Origin: Calliopsis andreniformis
Lineage: Eukaryota > Arthropoda > Insecta > Hymenoptera > Andrenidae
DNA length: 64,000 nucleotides
Reading direction: 5' to 3'
NCBI RefSeq assembly: GCF_051401765.1
Contig: NW_027480429.1
Span: forward strand, 9,118,157-9,182,156
Shown: positions 38,393 to 52,170 of the stretch, one piece after another
How positions within the stretch are numbered: the stretch's first letter is position 1
How the letters are laid out: each line of letters begins with the position of its first letter
The notes under the pieces: model-generated
Told to the model about the DNA's origin: nothing
Database searches by the model: none
What the model saw: only the letters and a program-made list of their open reading frames with translations
Position numbers and translations under genes: made by a program

Positions 38393-40190
38393 TCTGTTGG
38401 AACAACAGCCTAGGGTGAAGCCTAGGTTGCCCGGAACGTAGAAATGACCATAACTTTCACACTGGCAGCAATTATTCGTTTTATACGATGGAAAAACTGT
38501 TCTATTTATTCTGTATTTTATGCTTCGGGCGTTGACTTCTAAGGCCCTAACAATTCGATCTGGTCGAGCAACGCCCTCGAGTGAAGCCTAGGTTGCCCGG
38601 TACGTAGAAATGACCATCACTTTCAAACTGGTTGCAATTATTCCTGTTATATGATGGAAAAGCTGTTGTACTTATATCGTATTTTATGCTTCTGGCGTTT
38701 ACATCTAAGGACCTAACTATGCGATCTGGTGGAGCAGCGCCTTAGAGTGAAGCCCAGGTTGCTCGGTATCTAGAAATGACCATAACTTTTACACTGGTAG
38801 CAATTATCCGTTTTATACAATGGAAAAACTGTTCTATTTATTTTGTATTTAACGCTTCGGGCGTTGGCTTCTAATGCCCTAACTGTTTGATCGGGTGGAG
38901 CAACGCCCTAGGGCGAAGCCTAGGATGCCCGGTACGTAGAAATGACCATCACTTTCAAATTCGTTGCAATCATTCCTGTTATATGATGGAAAAACTGTTG
39001 TATTTTTATTGCATTTTATGCTTCGGGCATTGACTTCTAAGGCCCTAACTATTCAATATGTTGGAGTAACGCCCTAGGGTGAAGCCTAGGTTGCCCGGAA
39101 AGTAGAAATGACCATAACTTCCATACTGGTTGCAATTATTCGTTTTATATGATGGAAAAACTGTTCTATTTATTTTGTATTTAATGCTTCGGGCGTTGGC
39201 TTCTAAGGCCCTAACTGTCTGATCTGGTGGAGCAACGCCCTAGAGTGAAGCCTAGGTTGCCCGGAACGTAGAAATGACCATAACTTTCACACTGGTTGCT
39301 ATTATTCGTTTTATACGATGGAAAAACTGTTATATTTATATTGTATTTTATGCGTCTGGCGTTCACTCCTTAGGCCATAACTATTCGATCTGGTGGAACA
39401 ACGCCGTAGAGTGAAGCCTCGGTTGCCCGGATCGTAGAAATGACCATTACTTTCACACTGTTTGCAATTATTCCTTTTATACGATGGAAAAGCTGTTGTA
39501 TTTATATCGTATTTTATGCTTCTGGCGTAGACATCTAAGGACCTAACTATGCGATCTGGTGGAGCAGCATCCTAGAGTGAAGCCTAGGTTGCTCGGAATG
39601 TAGAAATGACCATAACTTTCACACTGGTTGCTATTATCCGTTTTATACGATGGAAAAACTGTTGTATTTATATTGTATTTTACGCTTCTGGCGTTCACTT
39701 CTTAGGCCCTAACTATCCGATCTGGTGGCACAACGCCCTAGAGTGAAGCCTAGGTTGCCTGGAACGTAGAAATGACCATAACTTTCACACTGGTTGCTAT
39801 TATTCGTTTTATACGATGGAAAAACTGTTATATTTATATTGTATTTTATGCGTCTGGCGTTCGCTCCTTAGGCCCTAACTATTCGATCAGGTGGAACAAC
39901 GCCGTAGAGTGAAGCCTCGGTTGCCCGGATCGTAGAAATGACCATTACTTTCACACTGTTTGCAATTATTCCTTTTATACGATGGAAAAGCTGTTGTATT
40001 TATATCGTATTTTATGCTTCTGGCGTAGACATCTAAGGACCTAACTATGCGATCTGGTGGAGCAGCACCCTAGAGTGATGCCTAGGTTGCCCGGTACGTA
40101 GAAATGACCATCACTTTCAAACAGGTTGCAATTATTCGTTTTATACAATGGAAAAACTGTTCTATTTATTCTGTATTTTATGCTTCGGGC
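38393..40190 (+). repeat. Distant copy of 24332-26071
   Basis: Bases 38441-40180 align at an offset of 14,109 bp (85 monomers less the deletion at 36831). Near 40190 the match jumps by one monomer (166 bp), so one monomer was lost at that point. Confidence 0.83.
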
Positions 40191-42769
40191 ATTGACTTCT
40201 AAGGCCCTAACTATTCAATCTGTTGGAGCAACGCCCTAGGGTGAAGCCTAGGTTGCCCGGAAAGTAGAAATGACCATAACTTTCATACTGGTTGCAATTA
40301 TTCGTTTTATATGATGGAAAAACTGTTCTATTTATTTTGTATTTAATGCTTCGGGCGTTGGCTTTTAAAGCCCTAACTGTTTGATCTGGTGGAGCAACGC
40401 CCTAGTGTGAAACCTAGGTTGCCCGGAACGTAGAAATGACCATAACTTTCACACTGGTTGCTATTATTCGTTTTATACGATGGAAAAACTGTTATATTTA
40501 TATTGGATTTTATGCTTCGGGCGTTGACTGCTAAAGCCCTAACTATCCGATCTGGAGGAGCAACGCCCTCGAGTGAAGCGTAGGTTGCCCGGTACGTAGA
40601 AATGACCATCACTTTCAAAGTGGTTGCAATTATTCCTGTTATATGATGGAAAAACTGTTGTATTTTTATTGCATTTTATGCTTCCGGCATTGACTTCTAA
40701 GGCCCTAACAAATCAGTCTGTTGGAGCAACGCCCTAGGGTGAAGCCTAGGTTGCCCGGAAAGTAGAAATGACCATAACTTTCATACTGGTTGCAATTATT
40801 CGTTTTATATGATGGAAAAACTGTTGTATTTATATTGTATTTTATGCTTCTGGCGTTCACTTCTTAGGCCCTAACTATTCGATCTGGTGGAACAACGGCC
40901 TAGGGTGAAGCCTAGGTTACCCGGAACGTAGAAATGACCATAACTTTTACACTGGTAGCAATTATTCGTTTTATACAATGGAACAACTGTTCTATCTATT
41001 TTGCATTTAATGCTTCGGGCGTTGGCTTCTAATGCCCTAACTGTTTGATCTGGTGGAGCAACGCCCTAGGGTGAAGCCTAGGTTGCCCGGAAAGTAGAAA
41101 TGACCATAACTTTTACACTGGTAGCAATTATTCGTTTTATACAATGGAAAAACTGTTCTATTTATTTTGTATTTAATGCTTCGGGCGTTGGCTTCTAATG
41201 CCCTAACTGTTTGATCTGGTGGAGCAACGCCCTGGGGTGAAGCCTAGGTTGCCCGGAAAGTAGAAATGACCATAACTTTCACACTGGCAGCAATTATTCG
41301 TTTTATACGATGGAAAAACTGTTCTATTTATTTTGTATTTAACGCTTCGGGCGTTGGCTTCCAATGCCCTAACTATTCGATCTGGTCGAGCAACGCCCTC
41401 GAGTGAAGCCTAGGTTGCCCGGTACGTAGAAATGACCATCACTTCCAAACTGGTTGCAATTATTCCTGTTATATGATGGAAAAACTGTTGTATTTTTATT
41501 GCATTTTATGCTTCGGGCATTGACTTCTAAGGCCCTAACTATTCAATCTGTCGGAGCAACGCCCTAGGGTGATGCCTAGGTTGCCCGGAAAGTAGAAATG
41601 ACCATAACTTTCATACTGGTTGCAATTATTCGTTTTATACGATGGAAAAACAGTTCTATTTATTCTGTATTTTATGCTTCGGGCGTTGACTTCTAAGGCC
41701 CTAACTATTCGATCTGGTGGAGCAACGCCCTACAGTGAAGCCTAGGTTGCCGGGAACGTAGATATGACCATAACCTTCACACAGGTTGCAATTATTCGTT
41801 TTATACGGTGTGAAGGCTGTTGTATTTATTTTGTATTTTATTCTTCTGGTGTTGAGTTCTTAGGCCCTAACTATTCCATCAGGCGGAATAACGCCCTAGC
41901 GTGAAGCCTAGGTAGCCCGGCAAGTAGAAATGACCATAAGTTTCACACTGGCAGCAATTATTCGTTTTATACGATGGAAAAACTGTTCTATTTATCTTGT
42001 ATTTTATGCTTCGGGCGTTGACTGCTAAAGCCCTAACTATCCGATCTGGTGGAGCAACGCCCTCGAGTGAAGCGTAGGTTGCCCGGTACGTAGAAATGAC
42101 CATCACTTTCAAAGTGGTTGCAATTATTCCTGTTATATGATGGAAAAACTGTTGTATTTTTATTGCATTTTATGCTTCCGGCATTGACTTCTAAGGCCCT
42201 AACAATTCAGTCTGTTGGAGCAACGCCCTTGGGTGAAGCCTAGGTTGCCCGGCAAGTAGAAATGACCATAACCTTCATACTGGTTGCAATTATTCGTTTT
42301 ATATGATGGAAAAACTGTTGTATTTATATTGTATTTTATGCTTCGGGCATTGACTTCTAAGGCCCTAACTATTCAATCTGTTGGAGCAACGCCCTAGGAT
42401 GAAGCCTAGGTTGCCCGGAAAGTAGAAATGACCATAACTTTCACACTGGTAGCAATTATTCGTTTTATACAATGGAAAAACTGTTCTATTTATTCTGTAT
42501 TTTATGCTTCGGGCGTTGACTTCTAAGGCCTCAACTATTCGATCTGGTGGAGCAAGGCCCTAGAGCGAAGCCTAGGTTGCCCGGAACGTAGAAATGACCA
42601 TCACTTTCAAACTGGTTGCAATTAATCCTGTTATACGATGGAAAAACTGTTGTATTTTTATTGCATTTTATGCTTCGGGCCTTGACTTCTAAGGCCCTAA
42701 CTATTCAATCTGTTGGAGCAACGCCCTAGGGTGAAGCCTAGGTTGCCCGGAAAGTAGAAATGACCATAA
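40191..42769 (+). repeat. Copy of 33.7-37.3 kb with two three-monomer deletions
   Basis: Bases 40191-40725 match 33718-34252 (offset 6,473), 40730-41860 match 34755-35885 (offset 5,975), and 41868-42769 match 36391-37292 (offset 5,477, then 5,478 past the 36831 deletion). Each step is 498 bp, exactly three monomers. The joins lie in conserved monomer sequence. Confidence 0.85.
41794..41810 (+). other. CENP-B-box-like motif, 8 of 9 core positions, in GGTGTGAAGG monomer
   Basis: Same subtype. It sits about 70 bp before a junction where three monomers are missing relative to the 35.8-36.4 kb copy. Confidence 0.5.
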
Positions 42770-43702
42770 CTTTCAAACTGGTTGCATTTATTCCTGTTAT
42801 ATGATGGAAAAACTGTTGCATTTTTTTTGTATTTTATGGTTCGGGCGTTGACTTCTAAGGCCCTAACTGTTTGATCTGGTGTAGCAACGCCCTAGAGTGA
42901 AGCCTAGCTTGCTCGGAACGTAGAAATGACCATAACTTTAACACTGGTTTCTATTATTCGTTTTATACGATTGAAAAACTGTTATATTTATATTGTATTT
43001 TATGCTTCTGGCGTTCACTTCTTAGGCCCTAACTATTCGATCCGGTGGAGCAGCGCCCTAGAGTGAAGCCTAGGTTTCTCGGAATGTAGAAATGACCATT
43101 ACTTTCACACTGGTTGCAATCATTCGTTTTATACGATGGAAAAGCTGCTGTATTTATATAGTATTTTATGCCTCTGGCGTTGACTTCTAAGGCCGTAGCT
43201 ATTAGATGTGGTGGAGCAACGCCCTAGAGTGACGCCTAGGGTGCTCGGAATGTAGAAATGACCATTACTTTCACACTGGTTGCAATTATTCGTTTTATAC
43301 GATGGAAAAGCTGTTGTATTTATATTGTATTTCATGCTTCTGGCGTTGACTTCTAAGGCCCTAGCTATTCGATCTAGTGGAGCAACGCCCTAAAGTGAAG
43401 CCTAGGTTGCCCGGAAAGGAGAAATGACCATCACTTTCAGACAGGTTGCAATTATTCCTGTTATATGATGGAAACACTGTTGTATTTTTTTTGTATTTTA
43501 TGGTTCGGGCGTTGACTTCTAAGGCCCAAACTGTTTGATCTGGTGGAGCAACGCCGTAGAGTGAAGCCTAGCTTGCCCGGAACGTAGAAATGACCATAAC
43601 ATTAACACTGGTTGATATTATTCGTTTTATACGATGGAAAAACTGTTATATTTATATTGTATTTTATGCTTCTGGCGTTCACTTCTTAGGCCCTAACTAT
43701 TC

Positions 43703-44530
43703 GATCTGGTGGAGCAACGCCCTACAGTGAAGCCTAGGTTGCCCGGAACGTAGATATGACCATAACCTTCACACAGGTTGCAATTATTCGTTTTATACGG
43801 TGTGAAGGCTGTTGTATTTATTTTGTATTTTATTCTTCTGGTGTTGAGTTCTTAGGCCCTAACTATCCGATCTGGTGGAACAACGCCGTAGAGTGAAGCC
43901 TAGGTTGCCCGGAACGAAGAAATGACCATTACTTTCACACTGTTTGCAATTATTCCTTTTATACGATGGTAAAGCTGTTGTATTTATATCGTATTTTATG
44001 CTTCGGGCGTTGACTTCTTAGGCCCTAACATTTCGATCAGGTGGAGCAACGTCCTAGAGCGAAGCCTAGGTTGCCCGGAACGTAGAAATGACCATCACTT
44101 TCAAACTGGTTGCAATTAATCCTGTTATACGATGGAAAAACTGTTGTATTTTTATTGCATTTTATGCTTCGGGCCTTGACTTCTAAGACCCTAACTATTC
44201 AAACTGTTGGAGCAACGCCCTAGGGTGAAGCCTAGGTTGCCCGGAAAGAAGAAATGACCATAACTTTCATACTGGTTGCAATTATTCGTTTTATATGATG
44301 GAAAAACTGTTGTATTTATATTGTATTTTATGCTTCTGGCGTTCACTTCTTAGGCCCTAACTATTCGATCTGGTGGAACAACGGCCTAGGGTGAAGCCTA
44401 GGTTGCCCGGAACGTAGAAATGACCATAACTTTCACACTGGCAGCAATTATTCGTTTTATACGATGGAAAAACTGTTCTATTTATTCTGTATTTTATGCA
44501 TCGGGCGTTGACTTCTAAGGCCCTAACTAG
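43703..44530 (+). repeat. Five-monomer cassette swapped between 21-mer copies
   Basis: 828 bp with the GTGTGAAGG monomer and the AAGACCCTAACTATTCAAAC monomer. It agrees with 37727-38524 at offset 5,976. In the second 21-mer the same 828-bp slot (47189-48016) holds other monomers (AACGGCCTAGGG, TTCGTATTATAC). Length is unchanged, so replacement is more likely than separate insertion and deletion. Confidence 0.78.
43786..43802 (+). other. CENP-B-box-like motif, 8 of 9 core positions, in GGTGTGAAGG monomer
   Basis: Same subtype. It is part of the five-monomer cassette that distinguishes the first 21-mer copy from the second. Confidence 0.5.
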
Positions 44531-46255
44531 TCGATCTGGTGGAGCAAGTCCCTAGAGCGAAGCCTAGGTTGCCCGGAACGTAGAAATGACCATCACTTTC
44601 AAACTGGTTGCAATTAATCCTGTTATACGATGGAAAAACTGTTGTATTTTTATTGCATTTTACGCTTCGGGCCTTGACTTCTAAGGCCCTCACTATTCAA
44701 TCTGTTGGAGCAACGCCCTAGGGTGAAGCCTAGGTTGCCCGGAAAGTAGAAATGACCATAACTTTCATACTGGTTGCAATTATTCGTTTTATATGATGGA
44801 AAAACTGTTGTATTTATATTGTATTTTATGCTTCTGGCGTTCACTTCTTAGGCCCTAACTATTCGATCTGGTGGAACAACGGCCTAGGGTGAAGCCTAGG
44901 TTGCCCGGGACGTAGAAATGACCATAACTTTTACACTGGTAGCAATTATTCGTTTTATACAATGGAAAAACTGTTCTATCTATTTTGCATTTAATGCTTC
45001 GGGCGTTGGCTTCTAATGCCCTAAATGTTTGATCTGGTGGAGCAACGCCCTAGGGTGAAGCCTAGGTTGCCCGGAAAGTAGAAATGACCATAACTTTCAC
45101 ACTGGCAGCAATTATTGGTTTTATACGATGGAAAAACTGTTGTATTTATTTTGTATTTTATGCTTCGGGCGTTGACTTCTAAGTCCCTAACTATTCAATC
45201 TGTTGGAGCAACGCCCTAGGGTGAAGCCTAGGTTGCCCGGAAAGTAGAAATGACCATAACTTTCATACTGGTTGCAGTTATTCGTTTTATATGATGGAAA
45301 AACTGTTCTATTTATTCTGTATTTTATGCTTCGGGCGTTGACTTCTAAGGCCCTAACTATTCGATCTGGTGGAGCAACGCCCCCGAGTGAAGCCTAGGTT
45401 GCCCGGTACGTAGAAATGACCATCACTTTCACACTGGTTGCTATTATTCGTTTTATACGATGGAAAAACTGTTATATTTATATTGTATTTTATGCTTCTG
45501 GCGTTGTCTTCTTAGGACCTAACTATTCGATCTGGTGGAACAACGCCCTAGAGTGAAGCGTAGGTTGCCTGGAACGCAGATATGACCATCACCTTCACAC
45601 GGGTTGCAATTATTCCTGTTATAGGATGGAAAGACTGTTGTATTTTTATTGTATTTTAGACTTCAGGTGTTGACTTCTGAGGCCGTAGCTGTTCGATGTG
45701 GTGGAAGAACGCCATAGAGTGAAGCCTAGGTTGCCCGGAACGTAGAAATGACCATAAGTTTCATAGTGGTTGCAATTATTCGTTTTATACGATGGAAAAA
45801 CTGTTGTATTTATATTGTATTTTATGCTTCGGGCGTTGACTTCTAAGGCCCTAACTGCTTGATCTGGTGGAGCAACGCCCTAGAGTGAAGCCTAGGTTGC
45901 CCGGTACGTAGAAATGACCATCACTTTCAAACTGGTTGCAATTATTCGTTTTATACAATGGAAAAACTGTTCTATTTATTTTGTATTTTATGCTTCGGGC
46001 GTTGACTTCTAAGGCCCTAACTGTCTGATCTGGTGGAGCAACGCCCTAGAGTGAAACCTAGGTTGCCCGGAACGTAGAAATGACCATAACTTTCACACTG
46101 GTTGCAATTATTCGTTTTATACGATATAAAAGCTGTTGTATTTATATTGTATTTTATGCTTCTGGCGTTAACTTCTAAGGCCCTAGCTATTCGATCTAGT
46201 GGAGCAACGCCCTACAGTGAAGCCTAGGTTGCCCGGAAAGGAGAAATGACCATCG

Positions 46256-49200
46256 CTTTCAAACTGGTTGCATTTATTCCTGTTATATGATGGAAAAACT
46301 GTTGCATTTTTTTTGTATTTTATGGTTCGGGCGTTGACTTCTAAGGCCCTAACTGTTTGATCTGGTGTAGCAACGCCCTAGAGTGAAGCCTAGCTTGCTC
46401 GGAACGTAGAAATGACCATAACTTTAACACTGGTTTCTATTATTCGTTTTATACGATTGAAAAACTGTTGTATTTATATTGTATTTTATGCTTCTGGCGT
46501 TCACTTCTTAGGCCCTAACTATTCGATCCGGTGGAGCAGCGCCCTAGAGTGAAGCCTAGGTTTCTCGGAATGTAGAAATGACCATTACTTTCACACCGGT
46601 TGCAATCATTCGTTTTATACGATGGAAAAGCTGCTGTATTTATATAGTATTTTATGCCTCTGGCGTTGACTTCTAAGGCCGTAGCTATTAGATGTGGTGG
46701 AGCAACGCCCTAGAGTGACGCCTAGGGTGCTCGGAACGTAGAAATGACCATTACTTTCACACTGGTTGCAATTATTCGTTTTATACGATGGAAAAGCTGT
46801 TGTATTTATATTGTATTTCATGCTTCTGGCGTTGACTTCTAAGGCCCTAGCTATTCGATCTAGTGGAGCAACGCCCTAGAGTGAAGCCTAGGTTGCCCGG
46901 AAAGGAGAAATGACCATCACTTTCAGACAGGTTGCAATTATTCCTGTTATATGATGGAAACACTGTTGTATTTTTTTTGTATTTTATGGTTCGGGCGTTG
47001 ACTTCTAAGGCCCAAACTGTTTGATCTGGTGGAGCAACGCCGTAGAGTGAAGCCTAGCTTGCCCGGAACGTAGAAATGACCATAACATTAACACTGGTTG
47101 CTATTATTCGTTTTATACGATGGAAAAACTGTTATATTTATATTGTATTTTATGCTTCTGGCGTTCACTTCTTAGGCCCTAACTATTCGATCTAGTGGAA
47201 CAACGGCCTAGGGTGAAGCCTAGGTTGCCCGGAACGTAGAAATGACCATAACTTTTACACTGGTAGCAATTATTCGTATTATACAATGGAAAAACTGTTC
47301 TATTTATTTTGTATTTAATGCTTCGGGCGTTGGCTTCCAATGCCCTAACTGTTTGATCTGGTGGAGCAACGCCCTGGGGTGAAGCCTAGGTTGCCCGGAA
47401 AGTAGAAATAACCATAACTTTCACACTGGCAGCAATTATTCGTTTTATACGATGGAAAAACTGTTCTATTTATTTTGTATTTTATGCTTCGGGCGTTGAC
47501 TTCTAAGGCCCTAACTATTCGATCTGGTCGAGCAACGCCCTCGAGTGAAGCCTAGGTTGCCCGGTACGTAGAAATGACCATCACTTCCAAACTGGTTGCA
47601 ATTATTCCTGTTATGTGATGGAAAAACTGTTGTATTTTTATTGCATTTTATGCTTCGGGCATTGACTTCTAAGGCCCTAACTATTCAATCTGTCGGAGCA
47701 ACGCCCTAGGGTGATGCCTAGGTTGCCCGGAAAGTAGAAATGACCATTACTTTCATACTGGTTGCAATTATTCGTTTTATATGATGGAAAAACTGTTGTA
47801 TTTATATTGTATTTTATGCTTCGGGCATTGACTTCTAAGGCCCTAACTATTCAATCTGTTGGAGCAACGCCCTAGGGTGAAGCCTAGGTTGCCCGGAAAG
47901 TAGAAATGACCATAACTTTCACACTGGTAGCAATTATTCGTTTTATACAATGGAAAAACTGTTCTATTTATTCTGTATTTTATGCTTCGGGCGTTGACTT
48001 CTAAGGCCTCAACTATTCGATCTGGTGGAGCAAGTCCCTAGAGCGAAGCCTAGGTTGCCCGGAACGTAGAAATGACCATCACTTTCAAACTGGTTGCAAT
48101 TAATCCTGTTATACGATGGAAAAACTGTTGTATTTTTATTGCATTTTACGCTTCGGGCCTTGACTTCTAAGGCCCTCACTATTCAATCTGTTGGAGCAAC
48201 GCCCTAGGGTGAAGCCTAGGTTGCCCGGAAAGTAGAAATGACCATAACTTTCATACTGGTTGCAATTATTCGTTTTATATGATGGAAAAACTGTTGTATT
48301 TATATTGTATTTTATGCTTCTGGCGTTCACTTCTTAGGCCCTAACTATTCGATCTGGTGGAACAACGGCCTAGGGTGAAGCCTAGGTTGCCCGGGACGTA
48401 GAAATGACCATAACTTTTACACTGGTAGCAATTATTCGTTTTATACAATGGAAAAACTGTTCTATCTATTTTGCATTTAATGCTTCGGGCGTTGGCTTCT
48501 AATGCCCTAAATGTTTGATCTGGTGGAGCAACGCCCTAGGGTGAAGCCTAGGTTGCCCGGAAAGTAGAAATGACCATAACTTTCACACTGGCAGCAATTA
48601 TTCGTTTTATACGATGGAAAAACTGTTGTATTTATTTTGTATTTTATGCTTCGGGCGTTGACTTCTAAGTCCCTAACTATTCAATCTGTTGGAGCAACGC
48701 CCTAGGGTGAAGCCTAGGTTGCCCGGAAAGTAGAAATGACCATAACTTTCATACTGGTTGCAGTTATTCGTTTTATATGATGGAAAAACTGTTCTATTTA
48801 TTCTGTATTTTATGCTTCGGGCGTTGACTTCTAAGGCCCTAACTATTCGATCTGGTGGAGCAACGCCCCCGAGTGAAGCCTAGGTTGCCCGGTACGTAGA
48901 AATGACCATCACTTTCACACTGGTTGCTATTATTCGTTTTATACGATGGAAAAACTGTTATATTTATATTGTATTTTATGCTTCTGGCGTTGTCTTCTTA
49001 GGACCTAACTATTCGATCTGGTGGAACAACGCCCTAGAGTGAAGCGTAGGTTGCCTGGAACGCAGATATGACCATCACCTTCACACGGGTTGCAATTATT
49101 CCTGTTATAGGATGGAAAGACTGTTGTATTTTTATTGTATTTTAGACTTCAGGTGTTGACTTCTGAGGCCGTAGCTGTTCGATGTGGTGGAAGAACGCCA

Positions 49201-49741
49201 TAGAGTGAAGCCTAGGTTGCCCGGAACGTAGAAATGACCATAAGTTTCATAGTGGTTGCAATTATTCGTTTTATACGATGGAAAAACTGTTGTATTTATA
49301 TTGTATTTTATGCTTCGGGCGTTGACTTCTAAGGCCCTAACTGCTTGATCTGGTGGAGCAACGCCCTAGAGTGAAGCCTAGGTTGCCCGGTACGTAGAAA
49401 TGACCATCACTTTCAAACTGGTTGCAATTATTCGTTTTATACAATGGAAAAACTGTTCTATTTATTTTGTATTTTATGCTTCGGGCGTTGACTTCTAAGG
49501 CCCTAACTGTCTGATCTGGTGGAGCAACGCCCTAGAGTGAAACCTAGGTTGCCCGGAACGTAGAAATGACCATAACTTTCACACTGGTTGCAATTATTCG
49601 TTTTATACGATATAAAAGCTGTTGTATTTATATTGTATTTTATGCTTCTGGCGTTAACTTCTAAGGCCCTAGCTATTCGATCTAGTGGAGCAACGCCCTA
49701 AAGTGAAGCCTAGGTTGCCCGGAAAGGAGAAATGACCATCA
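46256..49741 (+). repeat. 21-mer HOR (3,486 bp), copy 2
   Basis: Second copy of the 21-mer outside the swapped cassette. A visible difference is GTTGTATTTATATTG at 46467 against GTTATATTTATATTG in copy 1. It is followed directly by a copy of 43368-44373. Confidence 0.87.
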
Positions 49742-50681
49742 CTTTCAGACAGGTTGCAATTATTCCTGTTATATGATGGAAACACTGTTGTATTTTTTTT
49801 GTATTTTATGGTTCGGGCGTTGACTTCTAAGGCCCAAACTGTTTGATCTGGTGGAGCAACGCCGTAGAGTGAAGCCTAGCTTGCCCGGAACGTAGAAATG
49901 ACCATAACATTAACACTGGTTGATATTATTCGTTTTATACGATGGAAAAACTGTTATATTTATATTGTATTTTATGCTTCTGGCGTTCACTTCTTAGGCC
50001 CTAACTATTCGATCTGGTGGAGCAACGCCCTACAGTGAAGCCTAGGTTGCCCGGAACGTAGATATGACCATAACCTTCACACAGGTTGCAATTATTCGTT
50101 TTATACGGTGTGAAGGCTGTTGTATTTATTTTGTATTTTATTCTTCTGGTGTTGAGTTCTTAGGCCCTAACTATCCGATCTGGTGGAACAACGCCGTAGA
50201 GTGAAGCCTAGGTTGCCCGGAACGAAGAAATGACCATTACTTTCACACTGTTTGCAATTATTCCTTTTATACGATGGTAAAGCTGTTGTATTTATATCGT
50301 ATTTTATGCTTCGGGCGTTGACTTCTTAGGCCCTAACATTTCGATCTGGTGGAGCAACGTCCTAGAGCGAAGCCTAGGTTGCCCGGAACGTAGAAATGAC
50401 CATCACTTTCAAACTGGTTGCAATTAATCCTGTTATACGATGGAAAAACTGTTGTATTTTTATTGCATTTTATGCTTCGGGCCTTGACTTCTAAGACCCT
50501 AACTATTCAAACTGTTGGAGCAACGCCCTAGGGTGAAGCCTAGGTTGCCCGGAAAGAAGAAATGACCATAACTTTCATACTGGTTGCAATTATTCGTTTT
50601 ATATGATGGAAAAACTGTTGTATTTATATTGTATTTTATGCTTCTGGCGTTCACTTCTTAGGCCCTAACTATTCGATCTGG
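49676..50681 (+). repeat. Copy of 43368-44373, 38 monomers apart
   Basis: The offset is 6,308 bp. GATCTGG near 50344 differs from GATCAGG near 44036. Its end, GATCTGGTAGAAC at 50677, marks the start of the next HOR family. Confidence 0.85.
50094..50110 (+). other. CENP-B-box-like motif, 8 of 9 core positions, in GGTGTGAAGG monomer
   Basis: Same subtype, 38 monomers after the copy at 43786, in the block 49676-50681. Confidence 0.5.
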
Positions 50682-52170
50682 TAGAACAACGGCCTAGGGT
50701 GAAGCCTAGGTTGCCCGGAACGTAGAAATGAACATAACTTTTACACTGGTAGCAATTATTCGTTTTATACAATGGAAAAACTGTTCTATTTATTTTGTAT
50801 TTAATGCTTCGGGCGTTGGCTTCTAGGGCCCTAACTGTTTGATCTGGTGGAGCGACGCCCTAGAGTGAAACCTAGGTTGCCCGGAACGTAGCAATGACCA
50901 CAACTTTCACACTGGTTGCTATTATTCGTTTTATACGATGGAAAAACTGTTATATTTATATTGTATTTTATTCTTCTGGCGTTCACTTCTTAGGCCCGAA
51001 CTATTCGATCTGGTGGAACAACGCCATAGGGTGAAGCCTAGTTTGCCCGGAACGTAGAATAGACCATAACGTTTACACTGGCAGCAATTATTCGTTTTAT
51101 ACAATGGAAAAACTGTTCTATTTATTTTGTATTTTATGCTTCGGGCGTTGACTTCTAAGGCTCTAACTGTTTGATCTGGTAGAGCAACGCCCTAGAGTGA
51201 AGGCTAGGTTGCCCGGTACGTAGAAATGACCATCACTTTCAAACTGGTTGCAATTATTCGTTTTATACGATGGTAAAGCTGTTGTATTTATATCGTATTT
51301 TATGCTTCTGGCGTTGACTTCTTAGGCCCTAACTATTCGATCCGGTGGAGCAGCGCCCTAGAGTGAAGCCTAGGTTTCTCGGAATGTAGAAATGACCATT
51401 ACTTTCACACTGGTTGCAATCATTCGTTTTATACGATGGAAATGCTGTTGTATTTATATTGTATTTTATGCGTCTGGCGTTGACTTCTAAGGCCGTAGCT
51501 ATTAGATGTGGTGGAGCAACGCCCTAGAGTGACGCCTAGGGTGCTCGGAACGTAGAAATGACCATTACTTTCACACTGGTTGCAATTATTCGTTTTATAC
51601 AATGGAAAAACTGTTGCATTTATATTGTATTTTAAGTTTCTGGCATTCACTTCTTAGGCCCTAACTATTCGATCTGATGGAGCAACGCCCTAGAGTGAAG
51701 CCTAGGTTGCCCGGAAAGTAGAAATGACCATAACTTTCATACTGGTTGCAATTATTCGTTTTATATGATGGAAAAACTGTTGTATTTATATTGTATTTTA
51801 TGCTTCGGGCGTTCACTCCTTAGGCCCTAACTATTCGATCTGGTGGAACAACGGCCTGGGGTGAAGCCTAGGTTGCCCGGAACGTAGAAATGACCATAAC
51901 TTTTACACTGGTAGCAATTATTCGTTTTATACAATGGAAAAACTGTTCTATTTATTTTGTATTTAATGCTTCGGGCGTTGGCTTCTAGGGCCCTAACAGT
52001 TTGATCTGGTGGAGCGACGCCCTAGAGTGAAACCTAGGTTGCCCGGAACGTAGCAATGACCACAACCTTCACACAGGTTGCTATTATTCGTGTTATACGA
52101 TGGAAAAACTGTTATATTCATATTGTATTTTATTCTTCTGGCGTTCACTTCTTAGGCCCGAACTATTCGA
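50677..52170 (+). repeat. 9-mer (1,494 bp) at head of the 51-57 kb HOR family
   Basis: It starts with GATCTGGTAGAAC and matches the first nine monomers of the following 15-mer at offset 1,494, but with more differences than the two 15-mers show between themselves (for example GGAAATGC at 51438, TTTTAAGTTTC at 51632). Confidence 0.84.

Larger units (their letters stand above)
42770..46255 (+). repeat. 21-mer HOR (3,486 bp), copy 1
   Basis: Bases 42770-43702 match 46256-47188, and 44531-46254 match 48017-49740, both at offset 3,486. The middle, 43703-44530, does not match the second copy. It matches 37727 onward at 36 monomers distance. Private marks are GTTGCATTTATTCC, TTAACACTGGTTTC and GACGCCTAGGGTGC. 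Confidence 0.87.

Noticed and set aside
26430..42112. Recurring minus-strand reading frames of 77-81 codons (26430, 31576, 33900, 36402, 40373, 41879), nearly identical to each other
   Set aside because: They lie wholly in satellite and recur only because the HOR block recurs. Since 166 = 3 x 55 + 1, each monomer crossed shifts the frame, so open runs end within two or so monomers. No ribosome-binding context, domain or unique flank is present.
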